NCBI GenBank assembly: GCA_002435785.1
Contig: DIUC01000051.1
Location: 1-64,000 of the forward strand
Direction of reading: 5' to 3'
DNA: 64,000 nt
Origin: Saprospiraceae bacterium UBA6168
Lineage (GTDB): Bacteria > Bacteroidota > Bacteroidia > Chitinophagales > Saprospiraceae
The notes beneath the pieces were generated by a model. The model searched no databases and was not told where the DNA came from. It was given only the letters and a program-made list of their open reading frames with translations. The position numbers and the translations under genes are program-made. Shown here piece after piece: positions 47,101 through 55,320 of this stretch; position 1 is the stretch's first letter; each line of letters begins with the position of its first letter.

Positions 47101-50100
47101 GACAATAATATCGTTTTGGGCAAATATTTCGGGACATGGGTCGCCTACATTTATTAAGAAGACAAAAGTGTCGCAAACGGGCACGAGGTTGTCGTCGCAA
47201 AAAACGACGCAGAACGTGTCCGAGCCAGTGAAGTCGAGGTTCGGGGTATAGGAGTAGCAGGTGGCACCAACGGGAACGAAGCCGCCATTGGCGGGAAGTC
47301 CACAAAAGCTCACGCTGAACAGGTTGCCCAACAGTTCGTCGGTATTGCCGCAAATCTGGCTGACGGAGGTGTTCGGGGTGGTGTTGAACACCAGCGTGTC
47401 AGTGGAAAACAGGTGTTGCACAAAAGTCACCAGCACGGTATCGGCGCAACCGTTGGCTGCCGTCACAATGACTTCGTGGGTCCCGTAGCCTGCTATGCCT
47501 AACGCAGCGCCGAGCGTAACCTGCACAATGTTCACGGTCAATGTTTGCGGAGCGCCACCCGCTGGGGTAATGACGAGGTTGCTGTAAATGCCGCCCTCCC
47601 CACCTTGAATTGTTTGCGTTGCTTGGTTTAGTACCCAGTTGCCGGCGGGGTCCCAAGCGTTCATCTGTGCCACCAAGTCGGCGATGTTGGCGACAATGCC
47701 GCTATGGAGCGTGCCATTTGCCGTCCAGGCATTGATGGTGTAAGGCCCTGCGGGCAAATTTGCGAAGCTGTAAACCGCCAAGTTGGCGAAGCCGCATGGG
47801 ATGAATGACTGCGTGTAGGCCACGCCATCCAGCGTCACCGAATAGTTGAAGATTTCGGCAGGTGGGATGGGGATGCAAAGCGAATTGTTTGCCGAAGGCG
47901 TGATGAAGCTCAAGGCGTTTTGGTCAAAAATTTCTTCACAAACCACTGGCGGCACGATGTTCAAGACGATGGTGTTTTCGTCACAGACCCCCCCGCTGCA
48001 AAAGCTGACGCAGACCGTCGTCGTGCCATAGAAGCTGCCGTTGGCATTGAACTCCAAGCAGTTGCCATTGATGGTACCGCTGATTTCCGCCAAGTTTATC
48101 CCACAAAAATCAGCGGAGGTAATGCCACCGGGCAACTCGATGACGAAGTTATCGAGGCAGGTGTCCACAGAGGTTTCGCCCACTGGGATGGTGAGGTAAA
48201 CGGTATCGTTTTCAGGGAGGACGTTTACGATGAAATAAGTCGTGTCGCAAACCTGCGGGAAGCCGCCATCGCAAAACACCATGCAAAACTGGTCTTGTCC
48301 AGCGAAATTGAGGTTTGGAATGTAGAAAACGCAGGATGGCGAGGTGAGCGGGGCAGCCCCATTGGCCGGGCCGGCGCAGTAGCCCACATTGACGATGACG
48401 CCGCCGGGCAGTTCGCTGCCATCGAGGCAAGTGGATATGGTCGGTGTATTCACCGTGGTCGTCAGGTAGATAGTGTCTGTGAATATAGGGTTCAGCACAG
48501 CATTGATGTAGAGGGTGTCGGCGCACCCGTTCGCTGGGTTTTGGACAATCAGTACAGAGATGCCGGGGTCGCTCAAGCCCACCGTGAAGCCGGTCGGCAG
48601 GAAAGTAGTGTTGGTGTTGAGGATGGATTGGGTGCCGCTTGGTAGGTGCGTCACCTGCATGTCGTCATAGGAGGTGTTCACATCGCCACCAAAAATAAGG
48701 CCGGTGCCGGTATTTATTTGCCAATTTCCCGAAGGGTCAAAAGCTTGCATCAGCAAGAGCAAGCCATTGGCGTCGTTGAAAAAACCGGAATAAGTAAAGC
48801 CGTTCACGGCCCAAGCATCCAAAGAATAAGGCCCGCTGAACCCGGCCCCTGGCAGGAAGGTGTAGGAATAGGCAGTGGTCGCCTCGAAGTCGCAAGCAAA
48901 AGGACTTATCAGGGCATTGCCGTTCAGGTACAGGTCGAATCCCAGCAGGTCGGTCAGCGGAACGGGCACACAGTAGTTGGTGGGGTTGCCCAGAAAATTA
49001 ACGGTCACGGTGTCATGTTGAAAAACATCGTCGCATTGCACGGCTGTCACCGTCACTTGCAGGTAGGTGGTGTCGCAGGTGCTGCTGTTGTTGAAGCAAT
49101 GAATCGTGCAAATCAAATCTGGGGAAATGCCAGTGAAACCGAATGCTGGCGAAAGAGTCAAACAGTTCTGGTTCATGGAAAGTGCGTTCACGGTGAGCGG
49201 GCTTCCCGGGTTACAGAACAGGGAACTGGTGATTGTTCCAAGGTTGTTGAAAACCGCTGGGTCCATGCAATAAACGGTGTTGGTATTGCCAGTGATGGTC
49301 ACTTGGACGGTGTCGGTGCAGCCACTGTAAACAAGGTTTGCTGCAGCCGTCGTGGAGCAGTTGGTGCCAGTGAGCACCACCATGATTGGGTAGTCGCCAG
49401 CGGGCAAGTTGTTGAAAACATTGAAGGGCTGAAAACTCGTGCCCCCATTTATGCTGTAAGAAAGCGGGCCAGTGCCGCTGGCAAGTACGGCAATGGAGCC
49501 ATCCGCCACCCCGCAAGCGGAGGGTTGCGTCCGGTTGATGCCGCCGATGCTGGGCACTGCCCCTGGCATTACCAGCATGACTGGGTTGCCAATGTAGTCC
49601 ACAGGGCAGTTTCCGCCTACAAAGCGGACTCGCACGGTGTAGCTGCCCTGAGCAATATTGCTGAACGTCGGGGACAATTGCCAGGCCCCCCCATTGTTGA
49701 TGCTGTATTCAAGTTGCCCAAATCCAGCGGCGCTGATGATGATGGAACCGTCCGTAAAACCGCAGGCAGTCGGGTTGTTTACTGCCACGGCGCCGATGAC
49801 CGGGGGAGCAGGTTGGGTCAAAATGACCGTGCTGCCAGTGACAAGGCAAGTCCCATCGCTGTTTTGCACCGCCGTTGTATAGGTTCCGGCAGGTAGGTTT
49901 GAAAAGATGTTGGATGGGTGCCACGTCGTGCCGCCGTCTATGCTGAAATTAAGGGTGCTTGGACCATAGGCAAGGATGGTGATGTTGCCCGTGAAACTGC
50001 CGCAGCCCTGCGGGTTCACCGCCGAGACCCCATAAAAGGTTGGATGGTTGTTGCTGGTTAGTGTGACATAGCCCCCATTTTTTACGCAGGTAGAATCTGC

Positions 50101-51114
50101 CGACCGACGGACAAGGATATGGTAAACACCTTCGCCAAGCCCAGTGAAGCCATTGCTTGGCTGGTAGTGGCCACCCCCATCCATGCTGTACTCAAACTGG
50201 CCGCCATCGTTGGGAACTATGACGGTTATCAGGCCGTCCAACTCGTCGCAATTGGAGGGGCTTGCCGCAAAAACATCCGCAATTATGGCCTCGGCTGGCG
50301 AACCATTGAGGGCGATGTTGGGATTGCTTACCACGCAACTACCGTTGGCGTTCCGAACCCTGATTTGAAAAATGCCGGAACCAAGAAATTGGAAAGTATT
50401 GGAAACCTGCCAGGTCTGCCCAGCGTCAATACTGTATTGCAAGGGGCTAATGCCACCTTGGGCGAAAACCGAAATGTTGCCATTTTTCACATCGCAGTCG
50501 GATGGGTCTGTGGATTGAATGTCAAGGATTTGGGGAAAGGGAGGGGCACTCAATGTAAAATCGCCGCCATTTACCACACAGATTCCATTGGAACCACGCA
50601 CAAAAACGGAATAATTGCCCGGCTGCAAGGCTGTAAATACCCCGTTGTTTTGCCAAGTACTCCCACCGTTAATGCTGTATTGGTAAGGGTCAAGGCCGAG
50701 GGTAGTGATGGTTATTGAGCCATTGTTGAGGCCACATTCCGTCGGTTGGTTAACGGCTACGTCAATTATCACAGGTGGGTTTAGCACCTTCACCACCACT
50801 TGGTCCATCGTCCCATCTTCCCCCGAGACGAAATAGGTGGTGGTGATGGTGGGGAAGGCCAGGGGGTTGGGACAATCAGTGCAACTTAGTCCAGTTGATG
50901 GAGTCCAAGTGTAGCTATTTGCACCAGTGGCTTGTAGTTGGGTGGTATCGCCCAAGCAAATCGAAACATCAGCGCCAGCACTCACTGACCAGGGGGTTGG
51001 CGGATTTAAAGACTTGGTTGCGAAACAAGGATGGGCATTCGCAGATTGCCCAAAAAGAATAAAGGTTACAACCAGAAAGGTTGCAAACCGAATTGAAGTA
51101 ATCAAGGATTTCAT
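44155..51114 (-). CDS. SprB-repeat secreted protein with T9SS type B (gliding-motility-associated) C-terminal domain (2319 aa)
   Basis: I place the start at 51114 rather than 26 codons upstream because a good signal peptide begins there (MKSLITSIRFATFLVV, ending QSANA) and an AAACGAACAC leader abuts that ATG. After an Ig/PKD-like segment (about 30-110), six SprB-like repeats of about 80 aa follow (about 115-595; xxPxxCGxxDGxI, YSINGGxxW). Four copies of an unassigned domain with CxPI, SGPYxxxxWxxNG and a MNxWDPxGNW motif are spread over about 695-838, 1072-1198, 1338-1471 and 1868-2021, interleaved with Ig-like segments containing CDTTxxxITV. The C-terminus has a Big_9-like domain and the CHU_C sorting domain (FSPNGDGKNEAF, YNRWGELVYE, PDGTYFYLLDLGDG). 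SprB-like proteins act as mobile cell-surface adhesins in gliding; that role here is inferred. Confidence 0.92.
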   Translation of the reverse strand: MKSLITSIRFATFLVVTFILFGQSANAHPCFATKSLNPPTPWSVSAGADVSICLGDTTQLQATGANSYTWTPSTGLSCTDCPNPLAFPTITTTYFVSGEDGTMDQVVVKVLNPPVIIDVAVNQPTECGLNNGSITITTLGLDPYQYSINGGSTWQNNGVFTALQPGNYSVFVRGSNGICVVNGGDFTLSAPPFPQILDIQSTDPSDCDVKNGNISVFAQGGISPLQYSIDAGQTWQVSNTFQFLGSGIFQIRVRNANGSCVVSNPNIALNGSPAEAIIADVFAASPSNCDELDGLITVIVPNDGGQFEYSMDGGGHYQPSNGFTGLGEGVYHILVRRSADSTCVKNGGYVTLTSNNHPTFYGVSAVNPQGCGSFTGNITILAYGPSTLNFSIDGGTTWHPSNIFSNLPAGTYTTAVQNSDGTCLVTGSTVILTQPAPPVIGAVAVNNPTACGFTDGSIIISAAGFGQLEYSINNGGAWQLSPTFSNIAQGSYTVRVRFVGGNCPVDYIGNPVMLVMPGAVPSIGGINRTQPSACGVADGSIAVLASGTGPLSYSINGGTSFQPFNVFNNLPAGDYPIMVVLTGTNCSTTAAANLVYSGCTDTVQVTITGNTNTVYCMDPAVFNNLGTITSSLFCNPGSPLTVNALSMNQNCLTLSPAFGFTGISPDLICTIHCFNNSSTCDTTYLQVTVTAVQCDDVFQHDTVTVNFLGNPTNYCVPVPLTDLLGFDLYLNGNALISPFACDFEATTAYSYTFLPGAGFSGPYSLDAWAVNGFTYSGFFNDANGLLLLMQAFDPSGNWQINTGTGLIFGGDVNTSYDDMQVTHLPSGTQSILNTNTTFLPTGFTVGLSDPGISVLIVQNPANGCADTLYINAVLNPIFTDTIYLTTTVNTPTISTCLDGSELPGGVIVNVGYCAGPANGAAPLTSPSCVFYIPNLNFAGQDQFCMVFCDGGFPQVCDTTYFIVNVLPENDTVYLTIPVGETSVDTCLDNFVIELPGGITSADFCGINLAEISGTINGNCLEFNANGSFYGTTTVCVSFCSGGVCDENTIVLNIVPPVVCEEIFDQNALSFITPSANNSLCIPIPPAEIFNYSVTLDGVAYTQSFIPCGFANLAVYSFANLPAGPYTINAWTANGTLHSGIVANIADLVAQMNAWDPAGNWVLNQATQTIQGGEGGIYSNLVITPAGGAPQTLTVNIVQVTLGAALGIAGYGTHEVIVTAANGCADTVLVTFVQHLFSTDTLVFNTTPNTSVSQICGNTDELLGNLFSVSFCGLPANGGFVPVGATCYSYTPNLDFTGSDTFCVVFCDDNLVPVCDTFVFLINVGDPCPEIFAQNDIIVTLQNGAGEACLPIAPAQINSYQITLDGQPYTGTLTPCNMDMIYIYNFGQVFGQGVSGPYSVSWQANGQNFASVVQNMQELVAQMNGWDFAGNWNIEQPTFSIISTNDNGVYGNLIITHIATGLLSTLSPNFNDIPLGMAVPINGAGQHQVVVQNQVDGCADTLTINAVNGVSQLNIFTFEELPSNVECIDITGLPGTFQTLTVCGQPQNGTLNIVGNCFTFTPAPGFVGTNTACVVACDNLGNCDTTLLNITVGALCSLFDIFPSATQQIQVASCADIAAYCTPILLDSIGNYGVLDNGFPYTGGFVVCNGQFAQIALDTGFHEIIFVQMATGCQDTLLANVTCTTNNGCGMTAFSPLTIAMDDCAATAQFCVSVSVLDLPNYLITDNGAAFGGTIGICDLNGTTVGMTVDTGLHLLILTDTVKGCADTFAVNVQCSIIDDVTMDTTVEQGALLVLCLEDFGYIAATIDSVSNVCVSNGNASFTVDTATWCITVVGEVVGLDTLCFEVFIGDTSAVFTANISVTTPCPTFIPGGLLATGVPCSVDTGLICLPITFLELANKTLQLDGQPYTGPLLPCGIESRFILNYNALPSMGQTGPYIVQSWAINGTPFTGVFNTVQELAALMNGWDPNGNWVVVFDIPNNLVLVQGGDPSNVYSVMSVEQQLTGVQVVLGINTITVPTGVAIQVPIGGYTLTITDTVTLCSETAIVELVCVTSDVVTDTILLGAQDTFCLDLTELVGDVVSVTNICPGSNGETVNFAIEGNCVIYEGNEPGLDSACVVVCDDEGLCDTTYFYITVQFFGDSLPIAVDDVVTTQQGDVLNIPVLNNDTVSFLQTVNIITQPLHGAAQTNTNGTINYVPDPNYCDEDTPDSFTYSICNLFGCDTATVFVTVLCSNLQIFQAFSPNGDGKNEAFKINGLQNYPNHHLTIYNRWGELVYETTNYLSNWEGTYKDKKLPDGTYFYLLDLGDGQMKKGYVVILR

Positions 51115-51124
51115 GTGTTCGTTT
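51115..51124 (-). promoter_or_regulatory. AAACGAACAC leader upstream of the SprB-repeat gene
   Basis: AAACGAACAC directly precedes the chosen ATG on the minus strand. It resembles the GAACAAACAC motif of the three other large genes, and the metalloprotease leader contains a similar ACAAACGAAC stretch. Confidence 0.3.
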
Positions 51125-51668
51125 AGTGTTGACTCTAAGTGTAACATGCTTTTTTCCATAGAAGGAGGTTGTTTACATGGGTGTAAATACATGAGTTTGA
51201 AATTGGGATTATTGTGATGCCTCCGGTACTGGTTTATCTCGAAAATAGCTGTGTTTCAAGCCATTACGCAATGTCTTTGAGTAAGTTGTGGTGAGTTTTC
51301 TCCAGAACATCGTTTTCAGGAAACGACGATTAACATGCAAAATGTCGAACAACGCTCACTCAGAATCAATCGGGGTTGCGACCCTGAAGTACTTGAGTGG
51401 GCTGATTGTTTTCTCGAACTAAAGGTGTTCTTTTGAGCCTATTCAATAGGCAAAATTGGATGAGCAAGACTGATGAGCTGTATCAAAACGTGTGCAGGAG
51501 GGTAAAACTTAGTGCAAATATATTGCCTTTAGACTTATTTTTACACTTTGTTGGTGCTTAGTTTGAAAAATCAATCTTCTCCAAGTTTCGGTTTTTGAGT
51601 TGGCAATCAATTTTTCCCAAAAAAAATACGTCCCAGAGACGCTGATAGTCTGCAATTTATAAAGAACA
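51125..51668. other. Divergent intergenic region between the SprB-repeat gene and the TatD-type gene
   Basis: About 540 bp separating minus-strand secreted-protein genes from the plus-strand housekeeping block. Only small weak hairpins (for example GGGT/ACCC near 51373-51384) are visible. No gene is supported. Confidence 0.5.
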
Positions 51669-52481
51669 ATGAAAGACGCATTGAAAATCTCGCTCGTTGA
51701 CACCCATTCACATCTTTACCTCAAGGAATTTGACGGCGACAGGTCCGAGATGGTCCAAAGGGCATTGGAGGCAGGTGTTGAAAAAATCTTCCTCCCCAAT
51801 ATTGACAGCAGTGTGGTAAACGAAATGCTGGCACTTGAAGCTGCCTACCCCAGCCACGTACATGCCATGATGGGTCTTCACCCTTGCTCAGTAAAGGACA
51901 ATTACCAAGAAGAACTGGGAATCGTGGAGGACTGGCTGGGCAAACGTCCCTTTTGTGCAATTGGCGAAATTGGCATTGACCTTTACTGGGACAAAACGAC
52001 GCTCGATATCCAAATCGAAGCGTTCAGATTTCAGATTGCTCTCGCAAAAAAACACAACCTCCCCATCGTCATCCACTCCAGGGAGTCCACTGAACTGATT
52101 TTGGACATCCTGGGAGATGAAAAAGACGAGCGGCTCCGAGGAATTTTACACTGTTTCACAGGCTCTGTGGAACAGGCCGGGCAGGCATTCGCTTTGGGTT
52201 TTTACCTTGGTATAGGCGGTGTGGTAACTTACAAGAACGCCGGGCTGGACATGGTGGTAAGTCAATTGCCCTTGGAATGGCTGGTGTTGGAGACCGACGC
52301 CCCCTATCTATCGCCAGTGCCGTTTCGGGGCAAACGCAATGAAAGTGCTTATGTGCGGTTGGTTGCGGAGAAGGTAGCGGCGGTGAAATCCATTGATTTG
52401 GAAACGGTGGGAAGGGTGACAACTGCGAACGCAAAAAATATTTTTGAAAAAATAACATGGGCTTACACAACTCTTTCTTAA
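51669..52481 (+). CDS. TatD-family metal-dependent hydrolase (putative 3'-5' DNase)
   Basis: This 270-aa protein has the usual length and all expected metal-site motifs of TatD-type amidohydrolase-fold nucleases: the HSH motif near the N-terminus (VDTHSHLYL), the glutamate in GEIGIDLYW, His in PIVIHSRES, His in LHCFTGS, and the aspartate in LETDAPYLSP. Members are cytoplasmic, metal-dependent exonucleases or phosphoesterases tied to DNA repair and nucleic-acid turnover; the specific substrate here is not determined. The gene precedes tRNA-Ser and the exbB operon on the same strand but is separated from them by more than 160 bp, so co-transcription is uncertain. Confidence 0.93.
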   Translation: MKDALKISLVDTHSHLYLKEFDGDRSEMVQRALEAGVEKIFLPNIDSSVVNEMLALEAAYPSHVHAMMGLHPCSVKDNYQEELGIVEDWLGKRPFCAIGEIGIDLYWDKTTLDIQIEAFRFQIALAKKHNLPIVIHSRESTELILDILGDEKDERLRGILHCFTGSVEQAGQAFALGFYLGIGGVVTYKNAGLDMVVSQLPLEWLVLETDAPYLSPVPFRGKRNESAYVRLVAEKVAAVKSIDLETVGRVTTANAKNIFEKITWAYTTLS

Positions 52482-52571
52482 TCTTGCCCCATCTTTTCTA
52501 CTATGAGTTAAACTTGTTGAGCCTTTTCCAGTCCAAATTATTATTTGAAGAACTGTCCGCTTTTAAAAATT

Positions 52572-52602
52572 TTTGAATTGTTATTTCTTTTTACAATTTT
52601 TG
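52572..52602 (+). promoter_or_regulatory. Putative Bacteroidota-type promoter for tRNA-Ser
   Basis: TTTG (52572-52575), a 19-nt spacer and AATTTTTG (52595-52602) fit the known Bacteroidota TTTG-N19-21-TAnnTTTG pattern with one mismatch. It ends 45 nt before the mature tRNA 5' end. The assignment is by motif only. Confidence 0.4.
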
Positions 52603-52647
52603 CGGCGTCTTAAACACAACAGGATTATTCCTGACAAAAAAACAAAC

Positions 52648-52735
52648 GGAGAGATGGCCGAGTGGTCGAAGGCGCACGCCTGGAAAGTGTGTATACCTCA
52701 AAAGGGTATCTAGGGTTCGAATCCCTATCTCTCCG
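52648..52735 (+). tRNA. tRNA-Ser (anticodon GGA)
   Basis: The 88-nt sequence folds as a class II tRNA. The acceptor GGAGAGA pairs with TCTCTCC, with G as discriminator (52735). The anticodon stem CACGC/GTGTG closes the loop CTGGAAA, giving anticodon GGA, which reads UCC and UCU. A long variable arm (GATACCC-type stem around TCAAAA) and the T-loop TTCGAAT are present. The 3' CCA is not encoded. Confidence 0.97.
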
Positions 52736-52850
52736 CTGATTTTACTTCTGGAGGGAACAAACAACGGATTATAAAATCAATTTAACCGGGAGCATTCCCA
52801 CAATCTTTCAGGAACGATTAACTAAATTCTAAACGTAAAATCTTACGACT

Positions 52851-53651
52851 ATGCGCAAATTCTTAGCTCTTTTGCTCGTCTTCGGCTTAGTGACCTTCAC
52901 TACTAACATCGTTAGCGCCCAAGGCCCTGCTGACACCACTCAGCAATCCACCCAGGACACATCAGCGGAACCTACCACGACGGAAGTTGAGAGTGCCGCA
53001 CCTGTCGAATCCTCCTCTGGCGTTCAAATGCTCAAGGAAAAATTCATTCAGGGTGGATGGGGCTTCATGCTCCCCATTCTTTTCTGCTTGATTTTGGGTT
53101 TGGGCCTCTGTATCGAAAGGGTAATCACCCTCAACTTGGCCTCCATCAACACCGAGAAATTGCTTACCAAAATTGACAACAACCTGAAAAACGGTGATGT
53201 AAAGGGCGCAATGGAGGCTTGCCGTTCTACGCAAGGCCCCACGGCCAGCGTACTGTACGAGGGCCTTCGCAATACCCAATACGGCCCCGATGCCGTCGAA
53301 AAGGCAATTGTATCCTATGGTAGCGTACAAATGGGCTTGCTCGAAAAAGGACTTATCTGGATTTCATTGGTGATTGCACTTGCCCCGATGCTCGGCTTCA
53401 TGGGTACGGTAATCGGTATGGTGGAAGCCTTCGACCGCATCGAACAAGTTGGTGACATCTCCCCCACCATCGTTGCAGGTGGTATCAAGGTGGCCTTGTT
53501 GACGACGGTATTCGGTCTTATGGTGGCCATCATCATGCAGATTTTTTACAATTATGCAGTATCGAAGATTGATGGCATCACCAACAAGATGGAAGAAGCT
53601 TCTGTCACCTTGGTTGACATGCTGTTTGCCAACAACATTTTCAAAAGATAA
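52851..53651 (+). CDS. exbB: ExbB/TolQ/MotA-type proton channel protein
   Basis: This 266-aa protein is an inner-membrane component of an ExbB-ExbD-TonB-like motor that couples proton flow to outer-membrane work. A cleavable-type signal segment (about 1-25) and a Ser/Thr/Glu-rich stretch precede three membrane segments (about 72-95, 165-190 and 208-235). The conserved core GTVIGMVEAF and the GGIKVALLTTVFGLMVAI segment are typical of the family. The next gene starts 12 bp downstream, followed by two exbD-like genes, so this is a four-gene operon. Upstream, 115 bp separate it from tRNA-Ser. The signal-like N-terminus is common in Bacteroidota members. Confidence 0.92.
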   Translation: MRKFLALLLVFGLVTFTTNIVSAQGPADTTQQSTQDTSAEPTTTEVESAAPVESSSGVQMLKEKFIQGGWGFMLPILFCLILGLGLCIERVITLNLASINTEKLLTKIDNNLKNGDVKGAMEACRSTQGPTASVLYEGLRNTQYGPDAVEKAIVSYGSVQMGLLEKGLIWISLVIALAPMLGFMGTVIGMVEAFDRIEQVGDISPTIVAGGIKVALLTTVFGLMVAIIMQIFYNYAVSKIDGITNKMEEASVTLVDMLFANNIFKR

Positions 53652-53663
53652 AAAACAAGCACT

Positions 53664-54155
53664 ATGTCTGCATATAAATACCTATCAAAGAGTGGTACTT
53701 CCATTGCTTTCTTGGCTGTGGTCGTGCTTTTTGTAATCGCATTAATTCCCATTTTTTCTGGGTTGTCCGCTTTCAATGGCATACCAACGGAACAGCAGGC
53801 TTTTTCAGAAGAAGGCAGCATCTTTAGCTTGGGCATTTTGATTTCGATTGGGCTACTAATTTTGACCATCCTGACCACTTTGGTGCTCAGTTTATTTCAA
53901 GTCATTGGCAATCCGGGAGCTGCTAAAAAAGGCCTAATTTCATTTGGGGTAGTAATTATCCTGTTCGTCATTCTTTACTCAATGACGGATACCAACGTGG
54001 TTGGTTCCCTGCGCACCACCATGGATACCTTCAAGATTAGCGACAGTATTTTCAGCACCATCAGCGGAGGAATACAATTGTCCTTGGTGATGCTTGTCGG
54101 ACTCGTGGCGCTGGCAATCGTGATGGAAATATGGGGCTACTTTAAAAATCAATAA
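53664..54155 (+). CDS. Four-helix integral membrane protein of the exbB-exbD operon, unknown function
   Basis: A 163-aa protein consisting almost entirely of four hydrophobic segments (about 13-35, 50-75, 92-112 and 136-158) with short polar loops. I recognise no named family or catalytic motif. Its position, 12 bp after exbB and 5 bp before the first exbD-like gene, suggests it is translated with them and assembles with, or modulates, the ExbB/ExbD complex. That role is inferred only from context. Confidence 0.8.
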   Translation: MSAYKYLSKSGTSIAFLAVVVLFVIALIPIFSGLSAFNGIPTEQQAFSEEGSIFSLGILISIGLLILTILTTLVLSLFQVIGNPGAAKKGLISFGVVIILFVILYSMTDTNVVGSLRTTMDTFKISDSIFSTISGGIQLSLVMLVGLVALAIVMEIWGYFKNQ

Positions 54156-54160
54156 CCATC

Positions 54161-54715
54161 ATGGCAAAGAAAAAGAGTAGAGGCGCAGCCGAGATTAATG
54201 CCAGTTCGATGGCGGATATTGCCTTCTTGTTGCTGGTATTCTTCTTGGTCACAACCACCATTGATGTGGAGCGAGGCATCACGGTTCGTTTGCCGGAATG
54301 GTCGGAAGAGCCACCGGAGAACGTTCAAATCAACAAGCGAAATGTGTTCACCGTATTGGTGAATGCCCAAAACCAACTTTTGGTGCGTGGTGAGCCAGCC
54401 CAAGTTGGAGAGTTGCGCAATAGGGCAAAGGAATTCATCATGAATCCCAGCAAGAAGGAGGATTTGGCCGAATTTCCCAATGCGGCAATCATCTCGCTAA
54501 AGAATGACCGTGGTACCAAATACGGCACTTACATCGAAGTTTACAATGAGCTAAAAGCAGCTTATAATGAGCTTTGGGAAGAAGAAAGCATGTTGCAATT
54601 TGGCGAGCACTATTCCGATGATTTGCCTAAAGCTAAGAAGGACAAAATAAAGGCAAAAATTCCTTTTGTTCTTTCTGAGGCTGAAGCCTCCAAATACGGT
54701 GAGGAATCGAAATAG
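54161..54715 (+). CDS. exbD: ExbD/TolR-family protein (first copy)
   Basis: A 184-aa protein with a short basic cytoplasmic N-terminus (MAKKKSRGAAEINASSMAD), one membrane segment containing the conserved aspartate (MADIAFLLLVFFLVTTT), and a periplasmic domain. This is the usual ExbD/TolR layout, in which the membrane Asp takes part in proton conduction through the ExbB channel. It is somewhat longer than typical ExbD proteins (about 140 aa), with an acidic, lysine-rich C-terminal extension. It lies 46 bp before a second, shorter copy. Confidence 0.92.
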   Translation: MAKKKSRGAAEINASSMADIAFLLLVFFLVTTTIDVERGITVRLPEWSEEPPENVQINKRNVFTVLVNAQNQLLVRGEPAQVGELRNRAKEFIMNPSKKEDLAEFPNAAIISLKNDRGTKYGTYIEVYNELKAAYNELWEEESMLQFGEHYSDDLPKAKKDKIKAKIPFVLSEAEASKYGEESK

Positions 54716-54761
54716 GTGTCAATTCTAACCACAACACTCAAGCCTTTCAAACTTTACAGTT

Positions 54762-55241
54762 ATGGGTAAATTTCAGAAAAAACGTGGGAGTTCAGCACCG
54801 GCCATTTCGACTGCTTCCCTTCCCGATATTGTATTCATCCTTCTTTTCTTCTTCATGGTTATCACCAAGATGCGGGAAACCGAACTGAAGGTAAAGGTTC
54901 AAGTACCACAGGCCACTGAATTGGAAAAACTTGAACAAAAGACATTGGTGCATTACATCTACATTGGTCGCCCGATGGAGCGCTTTCAGTCAATATATGG
55001 CACTGCACCTCGTATCCAACTTGATGATTCATTTAAGACCGTGGAGGACATTCCACTGTTTGTTGAAAACCACAAACAAACGGTTCAAGCCGGACTTCGC
55101 CCCAGGGTGACTTCCTCCCTCCGGGTGGATGGCGAGATTACCATGGGTATCGTTCAGGACGTGAAAGACAAGCTAAGGAAAATTGGGCAATTGAAAGTCA
55201 ACTACGCCGCAAGAAGAGGTGTGGCAAAGTCCACTGAGTAA
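54762..55241 (+). CDS. ExbD/TolR-family protein (second copy)
   Basis: A 159-aa protein with the same layout as the preceding gene: basic N-terminus, one membrane segment with the conserved aspartate (LPDIVFILLFFFMVITKM), then a periplasmic domain. The sequence is clearly diverged from the first copy, so the pair is old rather than a recent duplication. Two ExbD-type subunits in one operon are common in Bacteroidota and may form a mixed dimer inside the ExbB pentamer; this is inferred. It is the last gene of the operon and is followed by a strong terminator. Confidence 0.92.
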   Translation: MGKFQKKRGSSAPAISTASLPDIVFILLFFFMVITKMRETELKVKVQVPQATELEKLEQKTLVHYIYIGRPMERFQSIYGTAPRIQLDDSFKTVEDIPLFVENHKQTVQAGLRPRVTSSLRVDGEITMGIVQDVKDKLRKIGQLKVNYAARRGVAKSTE

Positions 55242-55264
55242 ATTCGCTCCATTTTCAAGAATCA

Positions 55265-55303
55265 AAAGGTCGTTGTCAGTTCCTACTGACAACGACCTTT
55301 TTT
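55265..55303. terminator. Bidirectional intrinsic terminator
   Basis: A perfect 16-bp stem (55265-55280 with 55285-55300) with a TCCT loop is flanked by A and T runs. It lies between the convergent exbD-like and DUF4293-type genes and can serve both. Confidence 0.92.
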
Positions 55304-55320
55304 CGTTTTAGCAAAAACCA

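Noticed and set aside
48646..49896. Plus-strand open frame of 416 codons opposite the SprB-repeat gene
   Set aside because: It is antisense to a clearly coding gene, has no recognisable domain or signal, and is rich in residues expected from the complementary strand of repeats.
51115..51192. Upstream ATG for the SprB-repeat gene (26 extra codons)
   Set aside because: The extra residues would precede a complete signal peptide, and the AAACGAACAC leader lies directly before the inner ATG.
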